Below are positions 16,784-25,027 of a stretch of DNA of 55,451 nucleotides, one piece after another. The notes beneath the pieces are model-generated. The model saw nothing but the letters and a program-made list of their open reading frames with translations, made no database searches and was not told where the DNA came from. Origin of the DNA: an uncultured Lachnospiraceae bacterium (GTDB lineage: Bacteria; Bacillota; Clostridia; Lachnospirales; Lachnospiraceae); contig CAJTWA010000031.1 of assembly GCA_910580195.1 (NCBI GenBank), positions 1 to 55,451 on the forward strand, read 5' to 3'. The position numbers and the translations under genes were made by a program. Position 1 is the stretch's first letter. Every line of letters begins with the position of its first letter.

Positions 16784-19192
16784 ATGGCAGTACCATACAA
16801 TCACAGGGCTTTAGAAGCAAAATGGCAGAAGGTTTGGGATGAAGAAAAGGCGTTTGCCGCTACCGAGGACTATTCTAAGCCGAAATATTATGCATTGGTA
16901 GAATTCCCTTACCCCTCCGGGCAGGGGCTCCACGTGGGGCACCCCAGGCCCTATACCGCCCTTGACATTGTGGCAAGGAAGCGGAGGATGCAGGGCTATA
17001 ACGTGCTCTATCCCATGGGCTGGGACGCGTTTGGGCTCCCCACGGAGAACTACGCAATTAAGAATAAAATCCACCCGAAAGTGGTGACGGAGAACAACGT
17101 GGAACGGTTCAAGGGGCAGCTCCATGCCTTGGGCTATTCCTTTGACTGGGACAGGGAAGTGAACACCACAGACCCGGATTATTACCATTGGACCCAGTGG
17201 ATTTTCCTGAAATTGTTCCAAGAAGGGCTTGCCTATAAGACGGAAATGCCCATCAACTGGTGCACCTCCTGCAAGGTGGGCCTTGCCAATGAGGAAGTGG
17301 TGAACGGGGCCTGCGAGCGGTGCGGCGCCCCGGTGGTGCGCAAGGTTAAGAGCCAGTGGATGCTGAAAATCACCGAGTATGCGGAAAAATTGCTCGAGGG
17401 CTTAAATGACGTGGATTATATTGAACGGGTGAAGGTTTCCCAGCGGAACTGGATTGGCAAGAGCCAGGGGGCGGAAGTGGATTTCCCCATTGCAGGGAAA
17501 GAGGACAAGCTTACGGTGTACACCACAAGGCCGGATACCTTGTTTGGGGCCACATACATGGTAGTTTCCCCCGAGCACCCCATATTGGAAAAGTATAAGG
17601 GCGAGATTAAAAATTGGGAGGAAATTGCAGCTTACAAGGAGCAGGCGGCAAGGAAATCGGACTTTGAGCGTTCGGAATTGGCAAAGGAAAAGACAGGGGT
17701 GGAAATTGACGGGATCCGTGCCATCGACCCAGTCAATGAGAAGGAAATCCCTATCTGGGTTTCCGACTACGTGCTGATGAGCTATGGGACAGGGGCCATC
17801 ATGGCAGTCCCAGCCCACGATACCCGCGACTGGGAATTTGCAAAGAAATTCGGCCTTCCCATTATCGAGGTAGTCGCAGGGGGCAGCAACGTGCAGGAAG
17901 AAGCCTACACAGACGTTGCGACAGGGAAATTAGTGAATTCCGGGTTTTTGGACGGGCTGGAAGTGGCAGAAGCCAAGAAGAAAATCATCGCATATTTAGA
18001 GGAAAAAAAGATTGGGAAAGGGAAAACCAATTTCAAATTAAGGGACTGGGTATTTTCCCGCCAGCGTTACTGGGGGGAGCCAATCCCCATTGTAAACTGT
18101 GAAAAATGCGGCTATGTGGCATTGCCGGAAAGCGAACTCCCCTTGCAGCTTCCGGAAGTGGAAAGCTATATGCCTACGGACAACGGGGAATCCCCCCTTG
18201 CAGCCATGGAGGATTGGGTAAATACCACATGCCCCTGCTGCGGCGGGCCGGCGAAGCGGGAAACGGACACCATGCCCCAGTGGGCAGGCTCTTCTTGGTA
18301 TTTCCTGCGCTACACAGACCCCAAGAACAAAGAAGCCTTGGCAAGCAAGGAAGCGTTAAAATACTGGCTCCCGGTGGACTGGTACAACGGCGGGATGGAG
18401 CACACCACCCTGCACCTTCTCTACTCCCGGTTCTGGCATAAGTTCCTCTATGACAAAGGCATTGTGCCCACCCCGGAGCCTTACCAGAAGCGGACCTCCC
18501 ACGGCATGATCCTTGGGGAAAACGGGGAGAAAATGTCAAAATCCCGGGGGAACGTGGTAAACCCGGACGACATTGTCATGGATTACGGGGCAGATACCCT
18601 GCGTACCTATGAAATGTTCATCGGGGCTTTCGACTTAAGCGCCTCATGGTCGGAAAACGGCGTGAAGGGCTGCCGCAGGTTCTTGGAGCGGGTGTGGAAA
18701 CTGCAGGACATTTTGGTGGACGGGGAAGGGTACCGGCCAGAATTTGAAACAAAAATGCACCAGCTCATCAAGAAGGTAAGCTTGGATTATGAGAACCTCA
18801 AATACAACACAGCCATCGCAGCCATGATGTCCATGCTCAATGAGTTCTCCAAGGCAGGCAGCGTCAGCAGGGGGGAATTTGGGACGTTCTTAACCCTCTT
18901 AAACCCGGTAGCCCCCCATATTACGGAGGAAATCTGGGAAGCCTGCGGGTATACAGGAAGGGTATACCAGTGCGCATGGCCGGAATATGACGAAGCCAAG
19001 ACCATAGAAAATACCGTAGAGCTGGCCGTCCAGATCAATGGCAAAACAAGGGCAACCGTCACCCTGCCGGTGGACGTGGACAAAGATACCGCCATTGCAG
19101 CTGGGAAAGAAGCCTTGGGCAGCAAACTTTCCGGCAGCGTTGTCAAAGAAATCTATGTGCCGGGGCGGATTATCAATATCGTGATGAAGTAA
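16784..19192 (+). CDS. leuS: Leucyl-tRNA synthetase
   Basis: The 802-residue class I synthetase charges tRNA-Leu. The HIGH-type motif is HVGH within PYPSGQGLHVGHPRPYTA. The zinc-binding insert shows CTSC...CERC, the CP1 editing domain spans about residues 225-420, and the catalytic loop is KMSKS (near residue 580). The C-terminal anticodon-binding and terminal domains are complete. Strong AGGAGG precedes ATG 16784. It is monocistronic with its own promoter and terminator. Confidence 0.98.
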   Translation: MAVPYNHRALEAKWQKVWDEEKAFAATEDYSKPKYYALVEFPYPSGQGLHVGHPRPYTALDIVARKRRMQGYNVLYPMGWDAFGLPTENYAIKNKIHPKVVTENNVERFKGQLHALGYSFDWDREVNTTDPDYYHWTQWIFLKLFQEGLAYKTEMPINWCTSCKVGLANEEVVNGACERCGAPVVRKVKSQWMLKITEYAEKLLEGLNDVDYIERVKVSQRNWIGKSQGAEVDFPIAGKEDKLTVYTTRPDTLFGATYMVVSPEHPILEKYKGEIKNWEEIAAYKEQAARKSDFERSELAKEKTGVEIDGIRAIDPVNEKEIPIWVSDYVLMSYGTGAIMAVPAHDTRDWEFAKKFGLPIIEVVAGGSNVQEEAYTDVATGKLVNSGFLDGLEVAEAKKKIIAYLEEKKIGKGKTNFKLRDWVFSRQRYWGEPIPIVNCEKCGYVALPESELPLQLPEVESYMPTDNGESPLAAMEDWVNTTCPCCGGPAKRETDTMPQWAGSSWYFLRYTDPKNKEALASKEALKYWLPVDWYNGGMEHTTLHLLYSRFWHKFLYDKGIVPTPEPYQKRTSHGMILGENGEKMSKSRGNVVNPDDIVMDYGADTLRTYEMFIGAFDLSASWSENGVKGCRRFLERVWKLQDILVDGEGYRPEFETKMHQLIKKVSLDYENLKYNTAIAAMMSMLNEFSKAGSVSRGEFGTFLTLLNPVAPHITEEIWEACGYTGRVYQCAWPEYDEAKTIENTVELAVQINGKTRATVTLPVDVDKDTAIAAGKEALGSKLSGSVVKEIYVPGRIINIVMK

Positions 19193-19224
19193 GGCAGAAT
19201 TCAAATATTTTGTAATACCAGCAG

Positions 19225-19264
19225 AAAAATAGCGTAGGCGGCAAAATGGCCTGCGCTACTTTTT
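19225..19264 (+). terminator. Rho-independent terminator of leuS
   Basis: The arms AAAAATAGCGTAGGC and GCCTGCGCTACTTTTT form a stem with one G-T-type mismatch and end in a T-run. Confidence 0.85.
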
Positions 19265-19312
19265 GTTTCAGATCCAATGTGGGGAGTGGATGATAAGGAA
19301 ACTAAAACAGGA

Positions 19313-19342
19313 TTTACAGGGAAAAGGTGAATATGGTATAAT
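19313..19342 (+). promoter_or_regulatory. Possible promoter upstream of the DUF433/DUF5615 pair
   Basis: TTTACA (19313-19318), an 18-bp spacer and TATAAT (19337-19342). The -10 lies inside a repeat unit whose second copy carries another TATAAT at 19408-19413. Confidence 0.5.
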
Positions 19343-19462
19343 AGCAACAGCTATGATACGCGCCGAAGTGCGCATCGTTTTACCATACCATGATGCGGAG
19401 CATATGGTATAATAGCGGCAGCTATGATACGCGCCGAAGTGCGCATAGTTTCGCCATACCAT
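19331..19462 (+). repeat. 71-bp direct repeat, two copies, upstream of the toxin-antitoxin pair
   Basis: Units starting at 19331 and 19402 both read ATATGGTATAATAGC..CAGCTATGATACGCGCCGAAGTGCGCAT with few changes. ATACCAT / ATATGGTAT segments give hairpin potential. A diverged relative is found at 37634-37726. The doubled -10-like TATAAT suggests a regulatory role, which is inference. Confidence 0.75.
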
Positions 19463-19495
19463 GGACAATTAAGCAATAGGGAAGGGGGCAGGTTC

Positions 19496-19930
19496 GTGGA
19501 AAAAAATAAATATGCAGAATTTTTGGCGGAAGATTGTATCCCAGTTTCTTCTGAAACACTCCAATATAGTTATCATGCCCAAAATGAATATCAGCCGTGT
19601 GGAAACAAAGGCCAGAACACATATCATAAAAGCAGGGAAAATAAAATTTTATTATTAAAAGACAGGCCTGTGGATTATCAGGAAATTGAACAGTATTTTG
19701 GCTGGGCGGCAGAGAAATTCCACGCAGTCCAGATAGATGGGAAAAAATTAAGCGGCATGCCGGCAATCCGGAATACTAGGATACCTGTGAGCCTTATCGT
19801 TGCCTGTTTTAAAGATGGGATGACTTCCAAAGAGATTTGCGAAGAATACCATCTGACCGAAAAAGAAATAGGGGAGGCGATGGAATATGTAATCAATGTA
19901 TTAGATATTCCATATCAGGAAGAAGGATGA
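19496..19930 (+). CDS. DUF433-type antitoxin
   Basis: The 144-residue protein ends in a DUF433 domain (about residues 75-140: GMPAIRNTRIPVSLIVACFKDGMTSKEICEEYHLTEKEI), a compact helix-turn-helix-like fold typical of antitoxins paired with PIN-like toxins. I choose the GTG at 19496 because GAAGGGGGCAGG precedes it; an earlier ATG (19424) would start inside the upstream repeat. Its stop overlaps the next start (ATGA), the usual coupling of such pairs. The N-terminal 70 residues are not recognised. Confidence 0.75.
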   Translation: MEKNKYAEFLAEDCIPVSSETLQYSYHAQNEYQPCGNKGQNTYHKSRENKILLLKDRPVDYQEIEQYFGWAAEKFHAVQIDGKKLSGMPAIRNTRIPVSLIVACFKDGMTSKEICEEYHLTEKEIGEAMEYVINVLDIPYQEEG

Positions 19931-20316
19931 GGATACTGTTGGATGAAAATATTACCCAAAAGTCGATACCGGTTTTAAGAAGGTATGGGCATGATGCCAT
20001 CCATGTGTTGGATAGGTTTTGTGCGGGCAAAAGTGATGAGGAGGTATTCCAATTAGCTTTGGAAGAACAGCGGGCCTTGGTTACAATAAATGGGAAAGAT
20101 TTTATGGTTCTTATTCCGCCGCAAAGGGAACTTCCACTGCATTATGGCCTGATTTGGCTAAGGGGTTTCCAAGTAACAGCAAAAAGTTACGAAAAGGTGA
20201 TGGAAACCATAGGGGAGTTCTTACAGTGCCAGGGCGATATTAAGAATACATATTATGCCATGAAGAAACAGGGTGTTTCTTATAAGATTGTCCAGCGGTT
20301 TCCTAAAACTATGTAG
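19927..20316 (+). CDS. DUF5615 PIN-like toxin
   Basis: The 129-residue protein begins MRILLDENIT, with the acidic residue placement of DUF5615/Mut7-C PIN-like nucleases. A second conserved acidic/asparagine region follows (ALVTINGKDFMVL). The fold predicts a metal-dependent ribonuclease restrained by the DUF433 partner. Start and partner stop share ATGA. The family assignment is fair; activity is inferred. Confidence 0.75.
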   Translation: MRILLDENITQKSIPVLRRYGHDAIHVLDRFCAGKSDEEVFQLALEEQRALVTINGKDFMVLIPPQRELPLHYGLIWLRGFQVTAKSYEKVMETIGEFLQCQGDIKNTYYAMKKQGVSYKIVQRFPKTM

Positions 20317-20358
20317 CGTTGGGGGAGGTTTTTTAGAACCCAGATAGGAGGGGGCAGG

Positions 20359-21149
20359 ATGGGAATTTATTTAAATCCGGGGACGGAGGGGTTTGCAGAA
20401 TCCCTCCGTTCAGAAATATATGTGGACAAAACAGGCCTGATTTCCTGCACCAACAAGGTGCTTGGGACCCGGCAGAAATACGTCTGCGTCAGCCGCCCAA
20501 GGCGGTTTGGCAAGTCCATGGTGGGGAAATGCTGGCCGCATATTATGGCAGGGGATGTGATTCCAAAGAATTGTTCCAAGGGAAAGACGACGTGCTGACT
20601 TTGCTGGTCCATCTGGGCTACCTTGCCTATAGCATGGAGAAGAAAGAGGTTTTCATCCCGAACCAAGAAATAGAATATGAGTTTGCAACCGCCATCAAAG
20701 GGGCGGGCTGGGAAAAAGCGATTGCAGCCTCCGAAGAGCTGCTGGAGGCTACTTTGCAAAAGGATGCAGAGGCCGTGGCAAGGGGCCTGGAGGAAATCCA
20801 TGGGGAGGCTTCCTCTATCTTAACCTATAACAATGAGAATTCTTTAAGCTGTGCCGTTTCCTTGGCCTATTTCAGCGCAAGGGCTTCCTATAAGATTGTC
20901 CGGGAACTGCCCGCTGGGAAAGGTTTTGCAGACCTTGTATTCCTGCCCCGGAAGAACCATCTGGATAAACCGGCTATTGTAGTGGAATTAAAATGGAATC
21001 AATCCGCGGAAGGGGCAATCAGCCAAATACTGGAAAAACAATATGCCAAATCGCTGGAAGGCTATGCCGGGAAAATCCTTCTGGTAGGCATTAATTATGA
21101 TAAAGCTGCAAAAAGCCATCAGTGCATCATTCAGGAGGTTACAAAATAG
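20359..21149 (+). pseudogene. Broken AAA-ATPase-like / PD-(D/E)XK (DUF1703-type) gene
   Basis: Frame 1 starts with a good AGGAGG site at ATG 20359 and reads MGIYLNPG...YVDKTGLI through the P-loop-like SRPRRFGKSM, then loses register near 20525. The expected continuation (MLAAYYGRGCDSKELFQG) is in another frame from 20529. It then jumps directly to the C-terminal nuclease part (LTLLVHLGYLAYS, GKGFADLVF, AIVVELKWN), so several hundred bases of the middle domain are missing. Intact relatives are roughly 500-570 residues. A frameshift plus an internal deletion make this a decaying gene. Confidence 0.85.
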
Positions 21150-21178
21150 CGCCATCTATCTACGCTTTGACGGATAGG

Positions 21179-21236
21179 CAAAAAGAATTCTTTGGGCCCG
21201 TGCAGCCTTTTTCGGCGGCTCCAAAGAATTCTTTTT
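21179..21236. terminator. Bidirectional terminator
   Basis: AAAAAGAATTCTTTGG and CCAAAGAATTCTTTTT are exact complements about 25 bases apart, with A5 and T5 ends. It lies between the broken plus-strand gene and the minus-strand small gene pair. Confidence 0.8.
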
Positions 21237-21262
21237 CCATTTTCAGCCAAAATGCAGGGAAG

Positions 21263-21550
21263 TTATTTCCGCATTGTTTTCATCATCTGCATCAGCAGTT
21301 CTACCTTTTTCTGTTCTTGGGGCGGCATGCCCTGTTTCAATACTTCGATAATCAAGTCCCGTTCGGCAGAGGAAAAATCCATCCCTTGCTGTTTCGCATT
21401 TTCCGAAGCATTTTTCAAAGATTCCGCCATCGCCTGCGGAGAGGAAGTGTTTGGGGAAGTGCTGTTGGCAAGCTCCATGAAAAGCTTTAGCTTTTCGGGG
21501 GAGATATTCTGCTGCAGCTGCGGGTTGTTCAATAAATCCTGTGGGTTCAT
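21263..21550 (-). CDS. Small hypothetical protein, paired with the next gene
   Basis: This is a 95-residue, Gln/Met-rich, probably helical protein (MNPQDLLNNPQLQQNISPEKLKL..., ending MKTMRK). I do not recognise the family. Start ATG 21550 is preferred over an upstream TTG because AAAGGACAG precedes it. It follows the neighbouring 104-residue gene by 23 bp on the same strand, so the two are likely cotranscribed and may interact. Confidence 0.65.
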   Translation of the reverse strand: MNPQDLLNNPQLQQNISPEKLKLFMELANSTSPNTSSPQAMAESLKNASENAKQQGMDFSSAERDLIIEVLKQGMPPQEQKKVELLMQMMKTMRK

Positions 21551-21573
21551 ATCTGTCCTTTCTGTGCTGGGAT

Positions 21574-21888
21574 TCAAGTGGCGCTGAATAAAGCCCCATA
21601 GGTGGAAAACATCTGGGCAAAATTAATCATGCTGTCAATCAGTTCTTTTTCCTTGTCCGTGCAGTATTCCCGTATGGCCGTAAGCATCTGTACCGGGTCT
21701 TCCCGCTCCTCTTCGGAGCACATTTTCAAGTCAGCCCCGGGGGTCTGGAACAAGGCCATGGTCCTTTGCAGTTCCATGCACTTTACCAGCATCGCCATAT
21801 TTTTCTGCCGGGAATTGTCCAGATATGGGATAGCGGCTTTTATCATTTCAAGGTGCCTATCTTGAATCAGGGTGTCGATTGCTTCCAT
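21574..21888 (-). CDS. Small hypothetical protein
   Basis: This 104-residue soluble helical protein (MEAIDTLIQDRHLEMIKAAI...) has no recognised domain. ATG 21888 is chosen because AAAGGTG lies six bases upstream; a GTG three codons earlier is possible. It is the first gene of a two-gene minus-strand unit. Confidence 0.65.
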   Translation of the reverse strand: MEAIDTLIQDRHLEMIKAAIPYLDNSRQKNMAMLVKCMELQRTMALFQTPGADLKMCSEEEREDPVQMLTAIREYCTDKEKELIDSMINFAQMFSTYGALFSAT

Positions 21889-21960
21889 TGCGTTCACCTT
21901 TTTTATTTTAATCTATGTGGGGCAGGGCCGGGATATGACAAATGTTTTTCAAGGGGGCCT

Positions 21961-21989
21961 TTGAACCTCCGCGGCCCTAAAAGTATATA
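21961..21989 (+). promoter_or_regulatory. Possible promoter of the 49-residue gene
   Basis: TTGAAC (21961-21966), 17-bp spacer, TATATA (21984-21989). A TATAAT two bases further has a 19-bp spacer. Confidence 0.45.
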
Positions 21990-22075
21990 ATAGTAAGGGC
22001 AGGGCGGGTGGGTGGGAATCTCTTTGTCCCAGTTCTGCCCGCGCTGAAATGAAGGGAAAGGAATGTGTGAGCATT

Positions 22076-22225
22076 ATGGGAAAATTGATTATAGACGGCA
22101 ACAGTGTCTATGAAATAGATGAAGCCTGCATCGAGAGGAAAGGGCGCCAGGAAAAAGAGCAGCAAGATAGGCAGGAAGGGCCAAAAAGGCGCCAGTACCC
22201 AGAGAGGAGCCGCAGGGGGATATAA
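22076..22225 (+). CDS. 49-residue conserved-looking small protein
   Basis: The small ORF encodes MGKLIIDGNSVYEIDEACI followed by a charged Gln/Arg-rich tail. I recall very similar IDG.SVYEIDE.C starts in small proteins of other Lachnospiraceae, which supports it being real. GTG 22067 (AGGA five bases before) is an alternative start. The 3' end runs into the first copy of a 36-bp direct repeat, which supplies the stop codon. Function unknown. Confidence 0.55.
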   Translation: MGKLIIDGNSVYEIDEACIERKGRQEKEQQDRQEGPKRRQYPERSRRGI

Positions 22226-22320
22226 CCGCGCTGTTTTCGCAGGGCTTATCCCCAACAGCAGGCGGAACTACGTCTGGCAGGGAAGATATAACCGCGCTGT
22301 TTTCGCAGGGCTTATCCCCA
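22219..22320 (+). repeat. 36-bp direct repeat spaced 66 bp apart
   Basis: Identical 36-base segments at 22219-22254 and 22285-22320 begin GATATAACCGCGCTGTTTTC. The 66-bp period matches the period of other intergenic repeats in this window. The repeat overlaps the end of the 49-residue gene. Confidence 0.85.
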
Positions 22321-22598
22321 GAGGGCAGTTAAGGGAAATGGGTGTCCCGTTTAGAGGGGAATGTACCCTGCCCGGGCTATGCCGCCCAAAGCCCGGGCAG
22401 GGAACCCAGTTTCCGTTTTGGGACGGGGAGGGTAAAATGAGCGGGTTTTTGCGAAAAGAAAAAGGGCTTTTCCTATTGAATGTTTTGTTAAGTGTGATAT
22501 AATAATTCTGGAAAAAGCAATTCCATAAATTGGCCCAATTGTTTGCGGGCATGAAAAAGAGGATTGCATAAGTACAGGGAGAAAGGATGGATTGAGTA
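22226..22598 (+). other. Intergenic region with GC-rich hairpin
   Basis: Besides the second 36-bp repeat copy, a strong stem pairs CCCTGCCCGGGCT with AGCCCGGGCAGGG (about 22369-22404). It is followed by the chemoreceptor promoter. No cyclic-di-GMP or other riboswitch signature was recognised. Confidence 0.45.
22476..22503 (+). promoter_or_regulatory. Promoter of the second chemoreceptor gene
   Basis: TTGAAT (22476-22481), a 16-bp spacer and consensus TATAAT (22498-22503). Confidence 0.6.
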
Positions 22599-24299
22599 AT
22601 GAATGAACAACAGGCGGGTATTGAGAAGCGGCTCACCAGATCTTTTGCAAAGATGTCAGCAATTACGGTGGCAGTGGCAGTATTGGGGCTGATAGCGTTG
22701 CTGGTGGTATCTAACAGGTATTCCTATGCATTACATAATTTTGGGTTTGCCCAAGGGGACATTGGGAAGGCAATGTTTGAATTTGCAGACGTAAGGTCAT
22801 CCTTACGTGCCGCCATTGGGTACGACGACCCGGATGCCATTGCTGCAGTAGTGGAACAGCATGCAAACAGCAAGGCGGCATTTGAAGAAGATTTTGCGAA
22901 AATAGAAGAAACTATCGTATCAGAAGACGGCAGGAAAACGTATGATGAGATAAAAGCCGAACTCGAAACATATTGGGAACTGGATACGAAGATTATGGAA
23001 ATAGGGGCAACCACTGACCGGGAGCTCTGTAAGCAGGCACAGGACATTGCCCTCGGGGAGTTGGCAGGCGTTTATAACAGCATTTACACGAAGCTGGAGG
23101 GGCTTTTGGACGTAAAAGTAAACGAGGGGAACTCGCTTTCCAATACCCTGAATGTGGTGGATTGGGTATTGGTGGCTGTGATTGTGGCGGTAGTCGCAGT
23201 AGCGATCCTGTTTTCCAACAGGATTGGGAAAGATATCGCAAAGAGGATTTCGGACCCCTTGGGGAAACTGGGGAGCCGGCTTAAGACCTTTGCATCCGGC
23301 GACCTTACCTCCCCCTTCCCGCTGGTAGAAACCGGGGATGAAGTGGAGCATATGGAAAAGGATGCGTCGGAAATGGCGGATAACCTGAATGTGATTATCC
23401 ATGACATTGATGCCGTGCTGGGCGAGATGGCTGGGGGGAACTATGCAGTCCGCTCCAGTGTTTCGGAACGGTATACCGGGGATTTTGGGAAACTTTATGA
23501 ATCCATGCGCGGGCTGAGGGACCAGATGACGCAGACCTTGATTTCCATTGGGGAGGCGTCCAACCATGTGTCCATTGGTTCCGGGGACCTGGCAACGGCG
23601 TCCCAGAACCTTGCAGAAGGCGCGACGGAACAGGCCCAGGCCGTGCAGGAGCTCCATGCAACCATTACGGATATTGCAGTGACGATGGAAAAGAGCGCGG
23701 AGAGCGCAGGGGAATCCTACTTGAAAGCCCAGCATTATGCCAATGAGGCGGATAACAGCCGGGAAGAAATGAATACCATGATGTCAGCCATGCAGCGGAT
23801 CAATGACGCTTCTACAAGGATTGGGGACATCATTTCAGAAATCGAATCTATTGCAGCCCAGACCAACCTGCTTTCCTTAAATGCGTCCATTGAGGCAGCA
23901 AGGGCCGGGGAGTCCGGGCGGGGCTTTGCCGTTGTGGCAGACCAAATCCGGGAACTGGCAGACCAGAGCGCACAGGCGGCAGTGGATACAAGGGAACTGA
24001 TTGAAGGCTCCATCCGGGAAGTGACGGAAGGGAACCGGGCAGCGGAGCGGGCTTCCAATGCCATTGAGTCCGTGGTGGACGGGATTAAGCAGATTGCGGA
24101 TTTCTCCAAGAACCTGAAAGTGATGGTGGAAGACCAGACAGAGGCGATGCGCCAAGCAGAACTGGGCATCAACCAGATTTCAGAGGTGGTGCAGTCCAAT
24201 GCGGCTACTGCGGAAGAGGCTTCTGCCACCAGCGAGGAGCTGTCGGCACAGGCAAATATTTTAGATGAGCTTGTAGGGCAGTTTGTGCTGGCGGAATAA
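22599..24299 (+). CDS. Methyl-accepting chemotaxis protein with four-helix-bundle sensor
   Basis: The 566-residue receptor has transmembrane helices at about residues 21-41 and 188-208. They flank an all-helical extracytoplasmic 4HB_MCP-like domain of roughly 145 residues. A HAMP linker and signalling coiled coil follow, with the conserved tip AAQTNLLSLNASIEAARAGES. It should signal through CheA/CheW. The sensor type differs from the Cache-type receptor at 13.7 kb, so the two probably detect different ligands. AAGGATGG lies somewhat far (13 bases) from the ATG. Confidence 0.92.
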   Translation: MNEQQAGIEKRLTRSFAKMSAITVAVAVLGLIALLVVSNRYSYALHNFGFAQGDIGKAMFEFADVRSSLRAAIGYDDPDAIAAVVEQHANSKAAFEEDFAKIEETIVSEDGRKTYDEIKAELETYWELDTKIMEIGATTDRELCKQAQDIALGELAGVYNSIYTKLEGLLDVKVNEGNSLSNTLNVVDWVLVAVIVAVVAVAILFSNRIGKDIAKRISDPLGKLGSRLKTFASGDLTSPFPLVETGDEVEHMEKDASEMADNLNVIIHDIDAVLGEMAGGNYAVRSSVSERYTGDFGKLYESMRGLRDQMTQTLISIGEASNHVSIGSGDLATASQNLAEGATEQAQAVQELHATITDIAVTMEKSAESAGESYLKAQHYANEADNSREEMNTMMSAMQRINDASTRIGDIISEIESIAAQTNLLSLNASIEAARAGESGRGFAVVADQIRELADQSAQAAVDTRELIEGSIREVTEGNRAAERASNAIESVVDGIKQIADFSKNLKVMVEDQTEAMRQAELGINQISEVVQSNAATAEEASATSEELSAQANILDELVGQFVLAE

Positions 24300-24601
24300 G
24301 GGCGGTATGGGGACGCCTTTTGGCGCTGCCATGCATAAGCATAATCCAAGGGTGAGTTACTTTAGCAGCAAATGGATGGGAAAGAGGGCCCGCGCACTGC
24401 GCCAGCCCTCTTTTCACGTCTGCCCTGCAGCCTGCCGGATTGGCTTTTGCTGAAACGGGCCAGCCGTGTTGTTTTTCTTCATGCCTGCCCTGCAGCTTGC
24501 CGGATTGGCTTTTGCTGAAACGGGCCAGCCGTGTTGGTTCTTTTCATGCCAGCCAGCCTGCCAGATTGGCAGGCTGTGCCTCAGGCATTTACCGGGATGG
24601 A
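24300..24601. other. Intergenic region containing a 65-bp tandem repeat
   Basis: Units at 24420-24484 and 24485-24549 begin CTGCCCTGCAG and share GGATTGGCTTTTGCTGAAAC; a partial third unit follows to about 24575. The unit is not a multiple of three and shows no conserved reading frame. The region lies between convergent genes. Confidence 0.7.
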
Positions 24602-24850
24602 TTAGCAGCAGAAGCCGCCGCCGAACCCATTGCCGTTCCCGCCGCCGCAGCAGCAGAGCAGAAGGATAATCCACAGGCAGCTATTCCCGCCGCCGCATCC
24701 GCAGCCTTCGTTCCCGCCGAAGAAACCGCCGTTCCCACATCCGCCGCCGCAGCAGCAAAGCAGGAGAATCAACCAGATAATAGAGGAGCATCCCCCATTG
24801 TTATTTCCTTCGCATCCGCATCCACAGTTTGTAGCAGCTAAATCACTCAT
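24602..24850 (-). CDS. Small Cys/Gly-rich (chorion HCB-like) protein
   Basis: The 82-residue protein is made of Cys/Gly-rich blocks (NCGCGCEG, CCCGGGCGNGG, CGCGGGN) alternating with two hydrophobic segments (SIIWLILLLCCC and CLWIILLLCCC). Such proteins are often annotated as chorion class high-cysteine HCB protein 13 in Clostridia, and resemble small sporulation or membrane peptides. The role is not known. I start at ATG 24850, where GGAGGA is eight bases upstream, rather than an ATG five codons earlier. The two hydrophobic blocks suggest membrane association. Confidence 0.75.
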   Translation of the reverse strand: MSDLAATNCGCGCEGNNNGGCSSIIWLILLLCCCGGGCGNGGFFGGNEGCGCGGGNSCLWIILLLCCCGGGNGNGFGGGFCC

Positions 24851-24931
24851 GTTCAAATCCTCCAATATTTTGATTACAATGTATCATATGTGGGCAGCTT
24901 GTATGTGTTTCTCGTTGTTTTGAAAAAAATT

Positions 24932-24960
24932 TTGTAAAATTCCCTTCTGTCTGTTATAAT
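24932..24960 (+). promoter_or_regulatory. Promoter upstream of the pseudo-receiver gene and V-ATPase operon
   Basis: TTGTAA (24932-24937), 17-bp spacer, consensus TATAAT (24955-24960). It is the only strong promoter seen before the nine ATPase genes. Confidence 0.65.
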
Positions 24961-25027
24961 CAGATGTGATGGGAAATGGGCTGGCAGTACTGAGGGAAGT
25001 TTTTTGGCCCATGAAGGGAGGAATGTT

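Noticed and set aside
22119..22502. 127-codon ORF over the 36-bp repeats
   Set aside because: It overlaps the better-supported 49-residue gene, has no ribosome site, and its repeated peptide is a by-product of the DNA repeat.
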